The position numbers and the translations under genes are program-made. Positions 6,101 through 15,320 of a stretch of 42,849 nt of DNA are shown piece after piece (the first letter of the stretch is position 1; each line of letters begins with the position of its first letter). Source of the DNA: a virus; the IMG/VR virus record IMGVR_UViG_3300030406_001002, positions 1-42,849 of that record. One strand, given 5' to 3'. The notes beneath the pieces were generated by a model. It made no database searches. It saw only the letters and a program-made list of their open reading frames with translations, and was not told the DNA's origin.

Positions 6101-6315
6101 GCAGGACAAGCCTCACCATTTTCTGCTTCTACATCTGCAACTATTTCTAAATTGATTTCTTGAATCCTTTTGTTTAAGGGATCAATGCTGGCTTGAGTTG
6201 TTGCAGGTAAATCACCTAACAAATCTTTGACTTGTTGATTGTAATTAGCAATAATTTCTTCTGTTTGCTTTACTAAACCTGCTTTTTCTAGAACAAGAGC
6301 CTGACGATCAGCCAT
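6097..6315 (-). CDS. Hypothetical coiled-coil protein (72 aa)
   Basis: The sequence is almost entirely helical with heptads (ALVLEKAGLVKQTEEIIANY; LNKRIQEINLEIVADVEAE) split by a loop with LPATTQASIDP, suggesting a helical hairpin or dimer. It has one Cys near the end and no membrane segment. It is the first gene of the 6315-4316 minus-strand group and sits about 23 bases downstream of a promoter-like TATAAT. It may be cytoplasmic or attached to the membrane partner encoded next. Confidence 0.7.
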   Translation of the reverse strand: MADRQALVLEKAGLVKQTEEIIANYNQQVKDLLGDLPATTQASIDPLNKRIQEINLEIVADVEAENGEACPA

Positions 6316-6337
6316 AAAAATAATACATTGCCCTCAA

Positions 6338-6367
6338 ATTATAAACCTATTGTCTATCCCTAACTAA
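6338..6367 (-). promoter_or_regulatory. Candidate sigma70 promoter for the 6315-4316 gene group
   Basis: On the minus strand a perfect TATAAT lies at 6343-6338, with a weak TTAGTT 18 bases upstream. Start of transcription would be near 6331, just ahead of the ATG at 6315. This would separate these genes from the fibre operon, which ends at 6379. Confidence 0.45.
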
Positions 6368-6378
6368 TTCGGCTAATA

Positions 6379-7419
6379 CTAAGTAAAACTTAAATAGACA
6401 CGTCCGTTGCTTGAAGTAGTAGTTTGCCTGTAATTAGCCGCATTACCCCATAAACCGTTATCAGTGGTATTGTTCCCACTGGGATCTGCATAAGATAAAG
6501 CTCCTAATCTATTATCGATCGTATTTCCAATACCGGGAGTATAAGCCTCGTAAGTAGTTGTAGATCCAGTGCAACCAGTTCCTTCAAAGCCACCATACAG
6601 CCCACCACCGCCAGCGCCGTAATAATTACCACCCATACCATATCCACCACCACCAAAGCCTCCTTGAGCGTTTGACCCCGTAACAACATTTCCCACAGCC
6701 CCGTAAGCAAGCCCTACAGAACCTGAAATGAGAGCGGATGCATCACTATTCATAGCACCTGATTTCCAACCAGAGCCACCACCTTGCGCCCCCGGACGCC
6801 CCACACCACCAGCATAATCGTTAGTACTGCTGTAATAAGTACAAGAGCCTGATGTGGCAGTGTTTCTAGTTGAGTTAATGTTTGATTGACTAGTAACACT
6901 CAAAGGAGGAGCAGCACTAGACAATTCTTGGGTTGTTCCTGCATTGCTAGAACCTTCTCCTCCTCCTGCTGCAATGATTAAAGGTGTAAACCCATTCACA
7001 GTTATGCCACTAGAAGCACCAGAAACGTAAGTCATAAGACAACTAGCTCCACCTCCAGAGCCTTCTTGGCCGCTACCAACGCCCATCTTTCCCGCAAAAA
7101 ATACGACACGAGTACCAGCAGCTAACGCAAAATCAGATCTAATACTTCGGCCTCTGCAATTTTTCCAGCCTCCCGCACCGCCAAGCGTAGCGGAAATGGT
7201 ACAAGCCTTACCTAAAGTAAAAGCATAAAACCCTTGATATTGCTCCTGTCCAATGTTGGTGATAACAGTATTATCGTAAGTCTGAGATCCCCACCAATTA
7301 CTTTGTGCGCCAGTTGTATCTCCTACACTGCCCTGTGTGCTGTCAAGCTGTAAAACAAAAGGGTTAGCTAGACCACCGCCAGCACCGCCGCTGGCAAGAA
7401 GTATTTGTTGTGTAGACAT
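6379..7419 (-). CDS. Glycine-rich tail adhesin (346 aa)
   Basis: The N-terminal 60 residues form a short attachment region. The rest is packed with Gly runs such as GGFGGGGYGMGGNYYGAGGG and GGGEGSS. This recalls the polyglycine-helix adhesins of T2/S16 gp38 type and the Gly-rich domains that form stacked PGII helices between variable loops. The segment AAGTRVVFFAGKMGVGSG also fits that family. It probably caps a fibre and binds a host surface receptor. It is the last gene of the tail operon and overlaps the upstream fibre gene by 1 nt. Assignment is by composition and position. Confidence 0.75.
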   Translation of the reverse strand: MSTQQILLASGGAGGGLANPFVLQLDSTQGSVGDTTGAQSNWWGSQTYDNTVITNIGQEQYQGFYAFTLGKACTISATLGGAGGWKNCRGRSIRSDFALAAGTRVVFFAGKMGVGSGQEGSGGGASCLMTYVSGASSGITVNGFTPLIIAAGGGEGSSNAGTTQELSSAAPPLSVTSQSNINSTRNTATSGSCTYYSSTNDYAGGVGRPGAQGGGSGWKSGAMNSDASALISGSVGLAYGAVGNVVTGSNAQGGFGGGGYGMGGNYYGAGGGGLYGGFEGTGCTGSTTTYEAYTPGIGNTIDNRLGALSYADPSGNNTTDNGLWGNAANYRQTTTSSNGRVYLSFT

Positions 7420-8465
7420 TATTCAAGTCCTCCACCAGAGCCATAATAAGTATTAGCAGCAGTACACAAGAATGTAGCCATTCCACGGCCTTTTAAAGTT
7501 AAAGAACTTTTAGCTGATGTATCTCCCGCCAAATACATTGTTACTGCACTACATGTAATTGTTTGATCTGATGCACTGTTGTTAACTATAGTAATAGCCT
7601 CTCCAGTCGAGCAAATTCCAGCGGCAAAAGTAACTCCACCCGTTGAAATATAAATATGTTTTCCAGCATCAGAAGCAACAATTGTATGTGCTGAACTTTT
7701 AGCCGTTTGAGGTATTTCTCTTAGGTTACCAATTCCATCTGAAACTGTTTTGCTTGCTGCTGTAGCTATATTTTCTGAACTTGTCCAAGCGTCGGTAGAG
7801 TTAACCCAGTTCCAAGTTTTATCTGTAGCTCCCTTTAGTGTTAAGCCTCCTCCATCTGCTGTTGAATCTGAAGGAGAACTAACCTTACCAATCGTTATAT
7901 TTTTGTCTTCGACATCTAAATTGGTTGTGTCAATCGTTGTTGTCGTTCCATTTACAGTCAAATCCCCGCTAAGCGTTAAATTCGCTCCTGTAATTGTTCC
8001 TGAAAAACCGGGAGAAGCTAATGGAGCATAAGCAGATAAATCAACAGCTCCAAAAGATAATGTTCCAGAGCCATTAGTTTTTAAGAATTGACCTGAACTA
8101 CCATCTGCGGCAGGTAAAGTCCAAAGGACATTTGAACTAACAGTTGCAGGAGCTTGAAAACCTACATAATTAGAATCATCTGAATCTGAAAAACGTATAT
8201 CACCTTGAGCACCTCCAACAGAATTAACAGTTAAATCACCTGTAAAAGTAGGGTTTAACTTTGGAGCAAAACCAGCAACTACAAATGCTGTTGAAGCAGC
8301 TTTCGTTGAATTATCTCCAGAGGAAGGAGTTGGAATTGTTACCGTTCCAGTAAAAGTAGGATTTGCTGATGGAGCTTTTGCCGCTATGGAAGATAAATCT
8401 AAAGTCGTGTCTGACCCAGAATCATCATAAATAAGCGTATCAGCCTTAATTGTTCCGTAAGCCAT
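7419..8465 (-). CDS. Second tail fibre protein (348 aa)
   Basis: The protein starts with a short head (MAYGTIKADTLIYDDS) and has repeated fibre motifs (NPTFTGTVTIP, NPTFTGDLTVNSVGG, SPGFSGTITGANLTLSG). A middle block (LTVNGTTTTIDTTNLDVEDK and onward, about residues 165-225) is a paralogue of a block in the 1678-residue fibre. The C-terminal 100 residues are a beta-rich tip (IYISTGGVTFAAGICSTGEA). It most likely trimerises. It is placed between the long fibre and the Gly-rich adhesin and may be the adaptor between them. Confidence 0.8.
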   Translation of the reverse strand: MAYGTIKADTLIYDDSGSDTTLDLSSIAAKAPSANPTFTGTVTIPTPSSGDNSTKAASTAFVVAGFAPKLNPTFTGDLTVNSVGGAQGDIRFSDSDDSNYVGFQAPATVSSNVLWTLPAADGSSGQFLKTNGSGTLSFGAVDLSAYAPLASPGFSGTITGANLTLSGDLTVNGTTTTIDTTNLDVEDKNITIGKVSSPSDSTADGGGLTLKGATDKTWNWVNSTDAWTSSENIATAASKTVSDGIGNLREIPQTAKSSAHTIVASDAGKHIYISTGGVTFAAGICSTGEAITIVNNSASDQTITCSAVTMYLAGDTSAKSSLTLKGRGMATFLCTAANTYYGSGGGLE

Positions 8466-8466
8466 T

Positions 8467-11400
8467 TTAGAGAATCACCCAGCGAGCGTTTGCAGGAATT
8501 GTAATTACTACTCCTGAGTTTAGCGTTAATGGGCCAACTGACATAGCTGATTTATTAGTACTTATTGAATAAGAGGTTGTAACAGCATGTGAGTTCTCTT
8601 GAAAAACAGTATCAGAGCCGCCACCTGTAGCTCCTCCACCGCTTCCACCGCTTCCTATATCTAGCCAACCATTGTTGTCATAACCCTCAAATTTATTTGT
8701 AGTACTGTTATATCTAAGTGCTCCTGTGCTTGGAGATCCGGGTCTTTGTGCTGTTGTTCCAACAGGAAGGTCAATCATCCCTGTTCCTGTCATTAACAAG
8801 TTACCTGCAATTGATAGCCCTGTAAGAGTGCCAACAGATGTAATAGCTGATTGAGCTGCCCCTGTAACCGTGGCTGCTGTACCTGAACAATTTCCTGTTA
8901 CGTCACCCGTGACATCTCCAGTGACATCTCCAGTGACATTTCCAGTGATGTCTCCTGCAAAACTTGTACTAGTTAGCAGTCCAGTGGAAGGGTTATAAGT
9001 TAAGCCTGTATCTGTTTCAGCCCCTTGTGATCCTGTCGCTCCGTCAGCGAATAAAGGATAAACAGTTTCGTTGGTTGAGTTATTAGCAGTAACAGTAAAT
9101 TCAGTTGCTAAAGCTGCTGTTCCAGTTGTGTCTTGGTTAAGAGTTGGAACCCTAGCTGCTGCAATCGTTCCAGTAGCAATGTTTGAAGCGTTTAATGCAG
9201 TTATAGTTGAGCCGTCACCAATAAATGTCTTACCGCTAGCAACTTGAATATGTTCTGAAGAAGTCCAAGCATCTGTTGAATTAACCCAGTTAAATGTTTT
9301 ATCTGTTGCACCTTTAAGAGTTAAACCACCACCGTCAGCAGTTGTATCACTAGGGCTAGAAACTTTTCCAAGTTCAATATTTTTATCAGCTACTTCAACC
9401 GTGGTACTTGAAATAGTTGTTGTTGTTCCATTTACAGTTAGGTCGCCGCCAATTGTGACGTTATTAGTAACAGCAAGACTTGATAAAGTTCCTACTGAAG
9501 TGATCGCTGTTTGAGCTGCACCCGTTACTGTTGCAGCCGTTCCAGAACAATTACCAGTTACATTTCCTACGACATTTCCAGTGAATGTAGTGGAAGTTAA
9601 ATTCCCTGTTGATGGGTTGTAAGTAAGTCCTGTGTCTGTTTCAGCTCCTTGGCTGCCAGTTGCTCCATCTGCAAACAATGGGTAGACCGTTTCATTTGTA
9701 GAGTTATTTGCTGTGACTGTGAATTGAGTTGCTAAATCTGCCGTTCCAGTTAGATCACCTGTTACATCTCCAGTTACATCTCCAGTTACATTTCCTGTGA
9801 CATTGCCAGTTAAATTTCCAGTTACGTTTCCAGATATTGTTCCACTTACAGTCAAAGAAGTAAGCGTTCCCACAGAGGTCAAAGAACTTGCAACAACATT
9901 AGAAGCAAGAGTTGTACCTGTTAGATCACCAGCAGCCGTGTTAGTAACGTCTGTTGTCCATTCAAGCGTGGTAGGTGAACTAGCATTAGCTTTAAGGATT
10001 TGGTTGGCTGTTGGGGCTGCTGCTGGAAGGCTGATTGTATAACTAGATTCTGAACCTTTATCTGTTGCTCCTTTAATTCCTACATACGCACTACCGTTAC
10101 CGTCTGCCTCATATAATCGAATCTCTTTATCATTATCTATAAGAACATTGCCCGTTAATGTGCCGCCTGCTTTTGGCAAGGCTAAAGCAGCTAGATCGTA
10201 GGCAGATTTAACAGCGTTAGGTGTAGCTGCTGTTGTAGTACTTGTGCTTGAAGTTGAGTCTGTTAGTTGTAAGACACCAACAGCACTTGTTGTTCCAGTA
10301 GTGATTTTTGATCCTGTAATTGCAGCACTTGAGTTAACATCAGCATCTACAATTGAACCAGCAGTAATGGCAACAACACCTGAATTAGATATAGATACAT
10401 CGCCTGTAATCGCTGTACCAGTTATTACCCCATTACTGTTGCCCATTAACACATAAGCAGCCGAGGTTGTTGCTAGTTTTGTTAATGCAATTGCAGCGTC
10501 ACTTTTTATATCTACGTTTTGGATTGTATCGTTGGCAATCATCGTGCCAGTAACAGTTCCAGTATCACTATTTGTTATTAATGTCCCAGAAATATTAGGT
10601 AAATTTATTGTTCTATCTGCTGTTGGATCGACAACAGTTAGAGTTGTTTCGTAGTCATCTGGAGTAGAGCCTTCAAAGATAATTGAAGAGTTTTGATTAA
10701 GTTCTAAGTTGCCAGTTAACGTGCCACCTGTAAGGTTTAATTTCTCGTTATCTAGCTCTACCAAAGCGGCTTGAACGTTATTACTGTTTATATTTCCTGT
10801 AGGACTAAATGAAATATTTACGGCTTGCTGTGATGCAATAAAGTTTGAAATATCTAATTTTTCCCAAGATGTTCCATTACTTAGAAGCATGTCAGGGGGA
10901 TCAAGCTGTGAAGTAGGAGCTGGTGCTGATCCTGTACCGCTTGTATCAACAACAAAGTAATAACGTAAGTTACTTTGAGCAGCCGCAGCAAGAGCAGAAC
11001 CTACAGCAAAACCAGCAGCAGTTCCACTTGCTGTTAAAGCACTAACTTTGTTTGTACTAGCGTTGTAATTTCCTGCATAGATAATCTCACCTGACGTAAT
11101 TGTTACCGCTTGCCAAGCTGCTCCGTCATACACATACAAGTCATCATTAAATAAATCATAGAAAAATTGTCCAGTGAACTCTGGAGTAGGGAAGGTAACA
11201 ACACCAGTAGTAGAAGTTGAACCTCCAAATTTACAAACACTAGAGTTAGCTAACTTTTCACCTAAGACACTATTTGAAGCTAATCTTGCAACATCTAACG
11301 TTCCTGATGTTAGTTTAGTAGCAGAGATATTAGGGATTAAGGTATCAGTTAAACCTGCGGCTGCCGTGATAACACCTTTATTATTTACTGTGACTGATTG

Positions 11401-13503
11401 ATAAGTTCCTGCACTAACTCCACTCGTTGCCGTTGATAGATTTCCTGAAGCGTCTACTGTTAAACCACCTCCGGACGTTATTTGGACAGCACCTGTAGCA
11501 GAAGTAGTAGCGACAGGTAAATCTGATGCTGACAATGAAGCACTTCCAGTAATCAGACCTTGTGCGTTGAAATTGACTTTTACAGCTCCAGTTACAGCCG
11601 TAACACTGTTATCAACAGTAAGAACGCCAGAACCATTAACTGCTAAACCAGACCCGACAGAGACACCTCCAACAGCACTTGTGGTAGCAAGAGGAATATC
11701 TGAAGCAGGAATTGTTGAAGAAGTTCCAGTAATAAGTCCTTCAGAGTTAAACGAAATCCCTGCATGAGTACCAGCTCCACCACTTACAGCATTATTGATT
11801 CCTAAGTTCCCACCTGAGACATTTAACGAACGATCTAAATTTGAGGTATTTAATCTATCTGCTGTAATCGTTCCAGCAGTAATGCCTGTTCCTGATATTG
11901 CAGGTATTCTTGCAGCATCAAAAGTTCCTGATGTAATTTTTGAAGCAGGTAATGTTGGGATATTTGCTTCAACTAAAGAAGAAGCTCCTGCTGTTACTTG
12001 TCCCTTTGTGTTGACTGTTACTTTGAAATAATCACCAGCACTAACTCCTGTCGTGCTAATTGATAGGTTCCCAGATCCGTCAGTTTCAAGACCTCCACTT
12101 ACAGGAGTTTTTATTCCACCAATAGCAGAAGAAGTAGCAAGAGGAATATCACTTGCACTTAAAGCCTGTATTGCTGTTATTTGTCCGTGACTGTTCCAAG
12201 TAATCCCTGAGATAGCAGAGCCAGTAGAAATAGAATTGCTAAGAGATAAGACCCCAGAACCGTTAACACTTAAACCCGATCCAGCAGAAACACCACCTAC
12301 AGCAGAAGATGTTGCTTTTGGTAAATCTGAAGCAGTTAATGAAGAACTTCCAGTGATTAAACCTTGAGCCGAATAATTAACTTTTACCGCTCCTGTTGCA
12401 GCAGTAACGCTGTTATTTATTCCAAGATTTCCACCTGCAACGTTTAAACCTCTATCAATATTTGCAGTATTTAACTTTGCAGCAGTAACAGAACCATCTC
12501 TAAGTTTTGTGGCTCCATCTAGTCCTGTTGTTGCTGAAGTAGAAGTTTCAACCTTTGCATTTGTAACAGCTCCCGAATCAATGCGATCTGAATTAATAGC
12601 ATTTGATCCAATGCGAGCGGCAGGGATTGTTCCGCTTGTTAATAATGCAGCACTGTGGTTAGGAAGATCAGCAGCAGCTAATGAGCCTGTTCCTGTAACA
12701 ACGCCTTTTGTATTAACAGTTAGCTTTGTATAAGACCCAGTGGAAACAGACCCTTGAGTTGCTATTGATAAATTTCCACTACCGTCAACAGATAAACCAC
12801 CAGAGGCAGGAACAATAACGCCACCCTTTGCCGTTGTAGTAGCAGCAGGAATATTGACAGCTCCAGCAGTTGTAGATCCAGATGTAACTTGACCTTTAGC
12901 GTTTACCGTTACGGTTGCATACGTTCCAGCAGAAAGACCGCTTACATCCTTTACATCTAAAGCTCCTGTATTACTAACGCTGAGCAAGGATGATGATTCA
13001 ACTTTTACTCCACCAATAGAGCTACTTGTTGAAAGAGGTAAATCTGACCCAGTTAAAGAGGCTGTACCAGTAACTAATCCCTGAGCGTCATATTTTACTT
13101 TTGCTGCACCTGTTGTATTTGCTGTAATGCTGTTGGTTATTCCTAACTTGTTACCGACAACGCTAATTCCACGGTTGAAATCACTAATGTCAAATTTAAT
13201 AACAGGGATTGAACCATCTCTTATTTTTGATGAGCCGTCTATTCCTGTTGTTGCTGAGCTAGAAGATTCAACTTTTGCATTGGTAATAGAACCATCTGCA
13301 ACAGTGCCTCCTGTATAACCAGATCCAAGCTTGCCAGAAGGAATATCCCCGTTATCAATTAATGCGACACCAGCAGCAATTAGATTTTTAACAGTGATCT
13401 TTTTTGTTTCACTGGCACTCAAGTCTGCAAGTGCTAAAACATCTGTGGCTTGAACACTGGCTTCAGGTAAAGCCTGTAAGCCCGTAATCTGTAAATCTGC
13501 CAT
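8467..13503 (-). CDS. Long tail fibre protein (1678 aa)
   Basis: The N-terminal head (MADLQITGLQALPEASVQAT) is of the type that attaches fibres to a tail tip. About residues 60-780 hold several copies of a module with TVNxKGxVT and a module with xAQGLITGSxSLxASDLPxATSSA. Later come two copies of FTVTANNSTNETVYPLFADG, TG(N/D)V tandem repeats, a block shared with the 348-residue fibre, and a typical LPVGTTAQRPGSPSTGALRY unit. The C-terminus (VITIPANARWVIL) looks like a fibre tip. It is very poor in Cys and rich in Thr/Ser/Gly, consistent with an elongated trimer. It likely carries host range together with the adhesin gene. Confidence 0.85.
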   Translation of the reverse strand: MADLQITGLQALPEASVQATDVLALADLSASETKKITVKNLIAAGVALIDNGDIPSGKLGSGYTGGTVADGSITNAKVESSSSATTGIDGSSKIRDGSIPVIKFDISDFNRGISVVGNKLGITNSITANTTGAAKVKYDAQGLVTGTASLTGSDLPLSTSSSIGGVKVESSSLLSVSNTGALDVKDVSGLSAGTYATVTVNAKGQVTSGSTTAGAVNIPAATTTAKGGVIVPASGGLSVDGSGNLSIATQGSVSTGSYTKLTVNTKGVVTGTGSLAAADLPNHSAALLTSGTIPAARIGSNAINSDRIDSGAVTNAKVETSTSATTGLDGATKLRDGSVTAAKLNTANIDRGLNVAGGNLGINNSVTAATGAVKVNYSAQGLITGSSSLTASDLPKATSSAVGGVSAGSGLSVNGSGVLSLSNSISTGSAISGITWNSHGQITAIQALSASDIPLATSSAIGGIKTPVSGGLETDGSGNLSISTTGVSAGDYFKVTVNTKGQVTAGASSLVEANIPTLPASKITSGTFDAARIPAISGTGITAGTITADRLNTSNLDRSLNVSGGNLGINNAVSGGAGTHAGISFNSEGLITGTSSTIPASDIPLATTSAVGGVSVGSGLAVNGSGVLTVDNSVTAVTGAVKVNFNAQGLITGSASLSASDLPVATTSATGAVQITSGGGLTVDASGNLSTATSGVSAGTYQSVTVNNKGVITAAAGLTDTLIPNISATKLTSGTLDVARLASNSVLGEKLANSSVCKFGGSTSTTGVVTFPTPEFTGQFFYDLFNDDLYVYDGAAWQAVTITSGEIIYAGNYNASTNKVSALTASGTAAGFAVGSALAAAAQSNLRYYFVVDTSGTGSAPAPTSQLDPPDMLLSNGTSWEKLDISNFIASQQAVNISFSPTGNINSNNVQAALVELDNEKLNLTGGTLTGNLELNQNSSIIFEGSTPDDYETTLTVVDPTADRTINLPNISGTLITNSDTGTVTGTMIANDTIQNVDIKSDAAIALTKLATTSAAYVLMGNSNGVITGTAITGDVSISNSGVVAITAGSIVDADVNSSAAITGSKITTGTTSAVGVLQLTDSTSSTSTTTAATPNAVKSAYDLAALALPKAGGTLTGNVLIDNDKEIRLYEADGNGSAYVGIKGATDKGSESSYTISLPAAAPTANQILKANASSPTTLEWTTDVTNTAAGDLTGTTLASNVVASSLTSVGTLTSLTVSGTISGNVTGNLTGNVTGNVTGDVTGDVTGDLTGTADLATQFTVTANNSTNETVYPLFADGATGSQGAETDTGLTYNPSTGNLTSTTFTGNVVGNVTGNCSGTAATVTGAAQTAITSVGTLSSLAVTNNVTIGGDLTVNGTTTTISSTTVEVADKNIELGKVSSPSDTTADGGGLTLKGATDKTFNWVNSTDAWTSSEHIQVASGKTFIGDGSTITALNASNIATGTIAAARVPTLNQDTTGTAALATEFTVTANNSTNETVYPLFADGATGSQGAETDTGLTYNPSTGLLTSTSFAGDITGNVTGDVTGDVTGDVTGNCSGTAATVTGAAQSAITSVGTLTGLSIAGNLLMTGTGMIDLPVGTTAQRPGSPSTGALRYNSTTNKFEGYDNNGWLDIGSGGSGGGATGGGSDTVFQENSHAVTTSYSISTNKSAMSVGPLTLNSGVVITIPANARWVIL
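8894..8953 (-). repeat. 12-bp tandem repeat in fibre gene, five units
   Basis: Five 12-bp units related to CCAGTGACATCT encode the TG(D/N)VTGDV series of the long fibre. They are in frame, so unit gain or loss changes fibre length by four residues without a frameshift. Confidence 0.85.
9746..9829 (-). repeat. 12-bp tandem repeat in fibre gene, seven units
   Basis: Seven 12-bp units related to CCAGTTACATCT encode GN(V/L)TGDVTG repeats. The array is in frame and closely related in sequence to the array at 8894-8953, so recombination between the two arrays could delete about 850 bp of fibre coding sequence in frame. Confidence 0.85.
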
Positions 13504-13534
13504 TGACTGCTAACTAATAACCAATACCAGCAGT

Positions 13535-14410
13535 TTAATCCTGTTCGAGCAATATTGGACTTTGATTTTCTTGTAATATCTTATCTGTGTTCTCCTGCAA
13601 TAAAAATCCGGGTGTATCGCCTGTCTTTAACGCAATATTTCCATTGCATACAAATTCAATGTTGGCTTCTATAACTTCAGCCGCAGTAACGTTTATTGCA
13701 ATATTTGTGACTATACATTTGGACTCGTAATAAACATTGCGTCTTGAATTATTAAGATCACGATAGACATATAGCAAAGCGTCAAAATCTGCTCCTTGTT
13801 GAGTCCTTAAGATCAATTGAGCAAGATAAAAAGGAAATTCAGAGTCTCTTCCCTCATTACCATATTGATTTTTTCGATCCCCTGTTGCATAAGAATGTTC
13901 CCAGAAACAGGTCAATCTACCTTGACCGCTAATAATTCCCGCTTCGTAAAAGTTTTTAAACTCATCTCCTAAATTTGTTAAATTGACTTGCTCTCTACTT
14001 GTTGTCACCTCGAAATCTTTGACACCCGCTACATGCCTAAATAATTCATTTCTAGTTCTTATTAATATATTTTGTGCTGCACTAGGAGCAACAAGCGTTA
14101 AAGCTTGTGACGTTAACCCTTCAATTGCTAAAGGGAATGATTCATATAAACGAATACCTCCTAATGGATCAATATTTATAAACCACTTTCCATCTGGATA
14201 GTTATGACCACTAACAAGCTCAAGATCTGATTTATCTACAGTTTCTATTTCTACTTGATCTCCTGTTAATAACGATCCAGTGCTGTGGTCAACACTAAAA
14301 CGCCTTGTTGCCGTATTGACATCAGAAGGATCAAGTACTGTTTCTAAAGCACCTTGAAGCGTATCTCTTTTTAGAGCAATCTCACCGTATTGCCCAAAGT
14401 AAACGCCCAT
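13535..14410 (-). CDS. Tail-tube-like tail-tip protein (291 aa)
   Basis: Residues 129-171 (VKDFEVTTSREQVNLTNLGD through GQGRLTCFW) align by eye with the same positions of the major tail tube protein at 23808-23050 and of the 156-residue neighbour. About residues 39-107 resemble the inserted domain of the major tube protein (TGDQVEIE versus AGDPVKFR). The C-terminus holds repeated LLQEN/LLEQ tails, a feature common in cyanophage structural proteins. It probably forms a ring near the tail tip. The start shares a base with the preceding stop (TAATG). Confidence 0.7.
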   Translation of the reverse strand: MGVYFGQYGEIALKRDTLQGALETVLDPSDVNTATRRFSVDHSTGSLLTGDQVEIETVDKSDLELVSGHNYPDGKWFINIDPLGGIRLYESFPLAIEGLTSQALTLVAPSAAQNILIRTRNELFRHVAGVKDFEVTTSREQVNLTNLGDEFKNFYEAGIISGQGRLTCFWEHSYATGDRKNQYGNEGRDSEFPFYLAQLILRTQQGADFDALLYVYRDLNNSRRNVYYESKCIVTNIAINVTAAEVIEANIEFVCNGNIALKTGDTPGFLLQENTDKILQENQSPILLEQD

Positions 14411-14880
14411 TAATTGACAAGAGTTGTAGCACCATAAGGAGCACCGTTAGCTTCCCAAGTAATATCAGCAGAAGCAACTTCTCCTACAGCAGTACTCATT
14501 GAAACGCCTGTAATAAAGGCAGAAAATTGTATGTCTCTTTGATCTGTGGAGCCTGTGGTTAATCGCAGTTTTAAAACAACTTCAGAAGATTCAGCATTTT
14601 CACCATCACCTGCTGCTCCTCCTGCTTTTATTGCAGCATCAATCAAACCATTAATGTTAGAAGAATTTGAAGAGCTAGTTGTATCACTAACGTAGTAAAA
14701 CAGTCTGCAACTTCCTGAGTAACTTCTAACGCCTGACTTAAGTGTTCTGTCAGTATCACCCATTGAAGTTGTTTCTAAAACAGCCATTGAACTAGAAAAA
14801 GACCAAGATTGAATCTTGGCTGCTTTAGTGGTTGAACTTCCTATGTAGAGTTCTCCGTCCCTGCCTGAATAAAAACCCAC
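14410..14880 (-). CDS. Tail-tube-like protein, short paralogue (156 aa)
   Basis: The N-terminus (MGFYSGRDGELYIG) and the block at residues 23-63 (IQSWSFSSSMAVLETTSMGD) are very close to the core of the major tail tube (VQSWSFEVTRAEIDVTTIGQ). The endings also agree (ITWEANGAP versus IAFRPTGAP). Because the gene lies downstream of the tape measure and tip genes, it is not the main tube but probably a tip or terminator ring of the same fold. It lacks the inserted domain seen in the other two members. Confidence 0.75.
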   Translation of the reverse strand: MGFYSGRDGELYIGSSTTKAAKIQSWSFSSSMAVLETTSMGDTDRTLKSGVRSYSGSCRLFYYVSDTTSSSNSSNINGLIDAAIKAGGAAGDGENAESSEVVLKLRLTTGSTDQRDIQFSAFITGVSMSTAVGEVASADITWEANGAPYGATTLVN

Positions 14881-14909
14881 AACCTTAAAAATTAAACATT
14901 GCGCTTATT

Positions 14910-15320
14910 CTACGGTGAATCGAGACAAGCGACAAAAGAACAGCTTACATTGCTCAAACCTTTAAAGGTACTTGTTACAGTTGGAGGCCCAGAATAACGC
15001 CATTTCAAACCTGATCCAGACTCTTTAAAATAGTTAGAAAGAGTTCCGCTTCCTACCCCTGCTGTTGCGAAACCACGGTTAAACGTCACATAATTCCAAT
15101 CTCTATTAACTTGTTCATAATTAGCTAAAATCAAAGCAGCATCAGCGTCAGAAATATTAGAAAAACCAAGACTCAAGGTTGCGTTTACTCTTTTATTTCC
15201 ATAACGAATATGTGTTTTTGTACCATCTAAAGATTCAAAAGTAGTACTTGGGTATTGTCCGGGGCTGTAACTCCTAGACGTTGGTTTGATCGTTGGGAAT
15301 TTTCTTTCTTGTGCAGTCAT
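14910..15320 (-). CDS. Minor tail protein near the tip (136 aa)
   Basis: The sequence (MTAQERKFPTIKPTSRSYSPGQYPST) is short, beta-rich and includes YVTFNRGF and WRYSGPPTVTST. That suggests a phage minor tail or distal-tail protein with a GPP loop before the final strand. It has no transmembrane region. The start overlaps the stop of the 1403-residue tip gene by 4 nt. From position it should assemble on the tip complex or link fibres to it. The family assignment is uncertain. Confidence 0.65.
   Translation of the reverse strand: MTAQERKFPTIKPTSRSYSPGQYPSTTFESLDGTKTHIRYGNKRVNATLSLGFSNISDADAALILANYEQVNRDWNYVTFNRGFATAGVGSGTLSNYFKESGSGLKWRYSGPPTVTSTFKGLSNVSCSFVACLDSP

Noticed and set aside
8894-9829. 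Tandem repeats as a possible CRISPR array
   Set aside because: Units are 12 bp without spacers and lie in frame inside a fibre gene.
9797-13318. Several plus-strand frames of 60-80 codons opposite the long fibre gene
   Set aside because: Their composition (Pro/Val/Thr/Ala) is the mirror of the repetitive fibre code, and the minus strand has one long intact gene.
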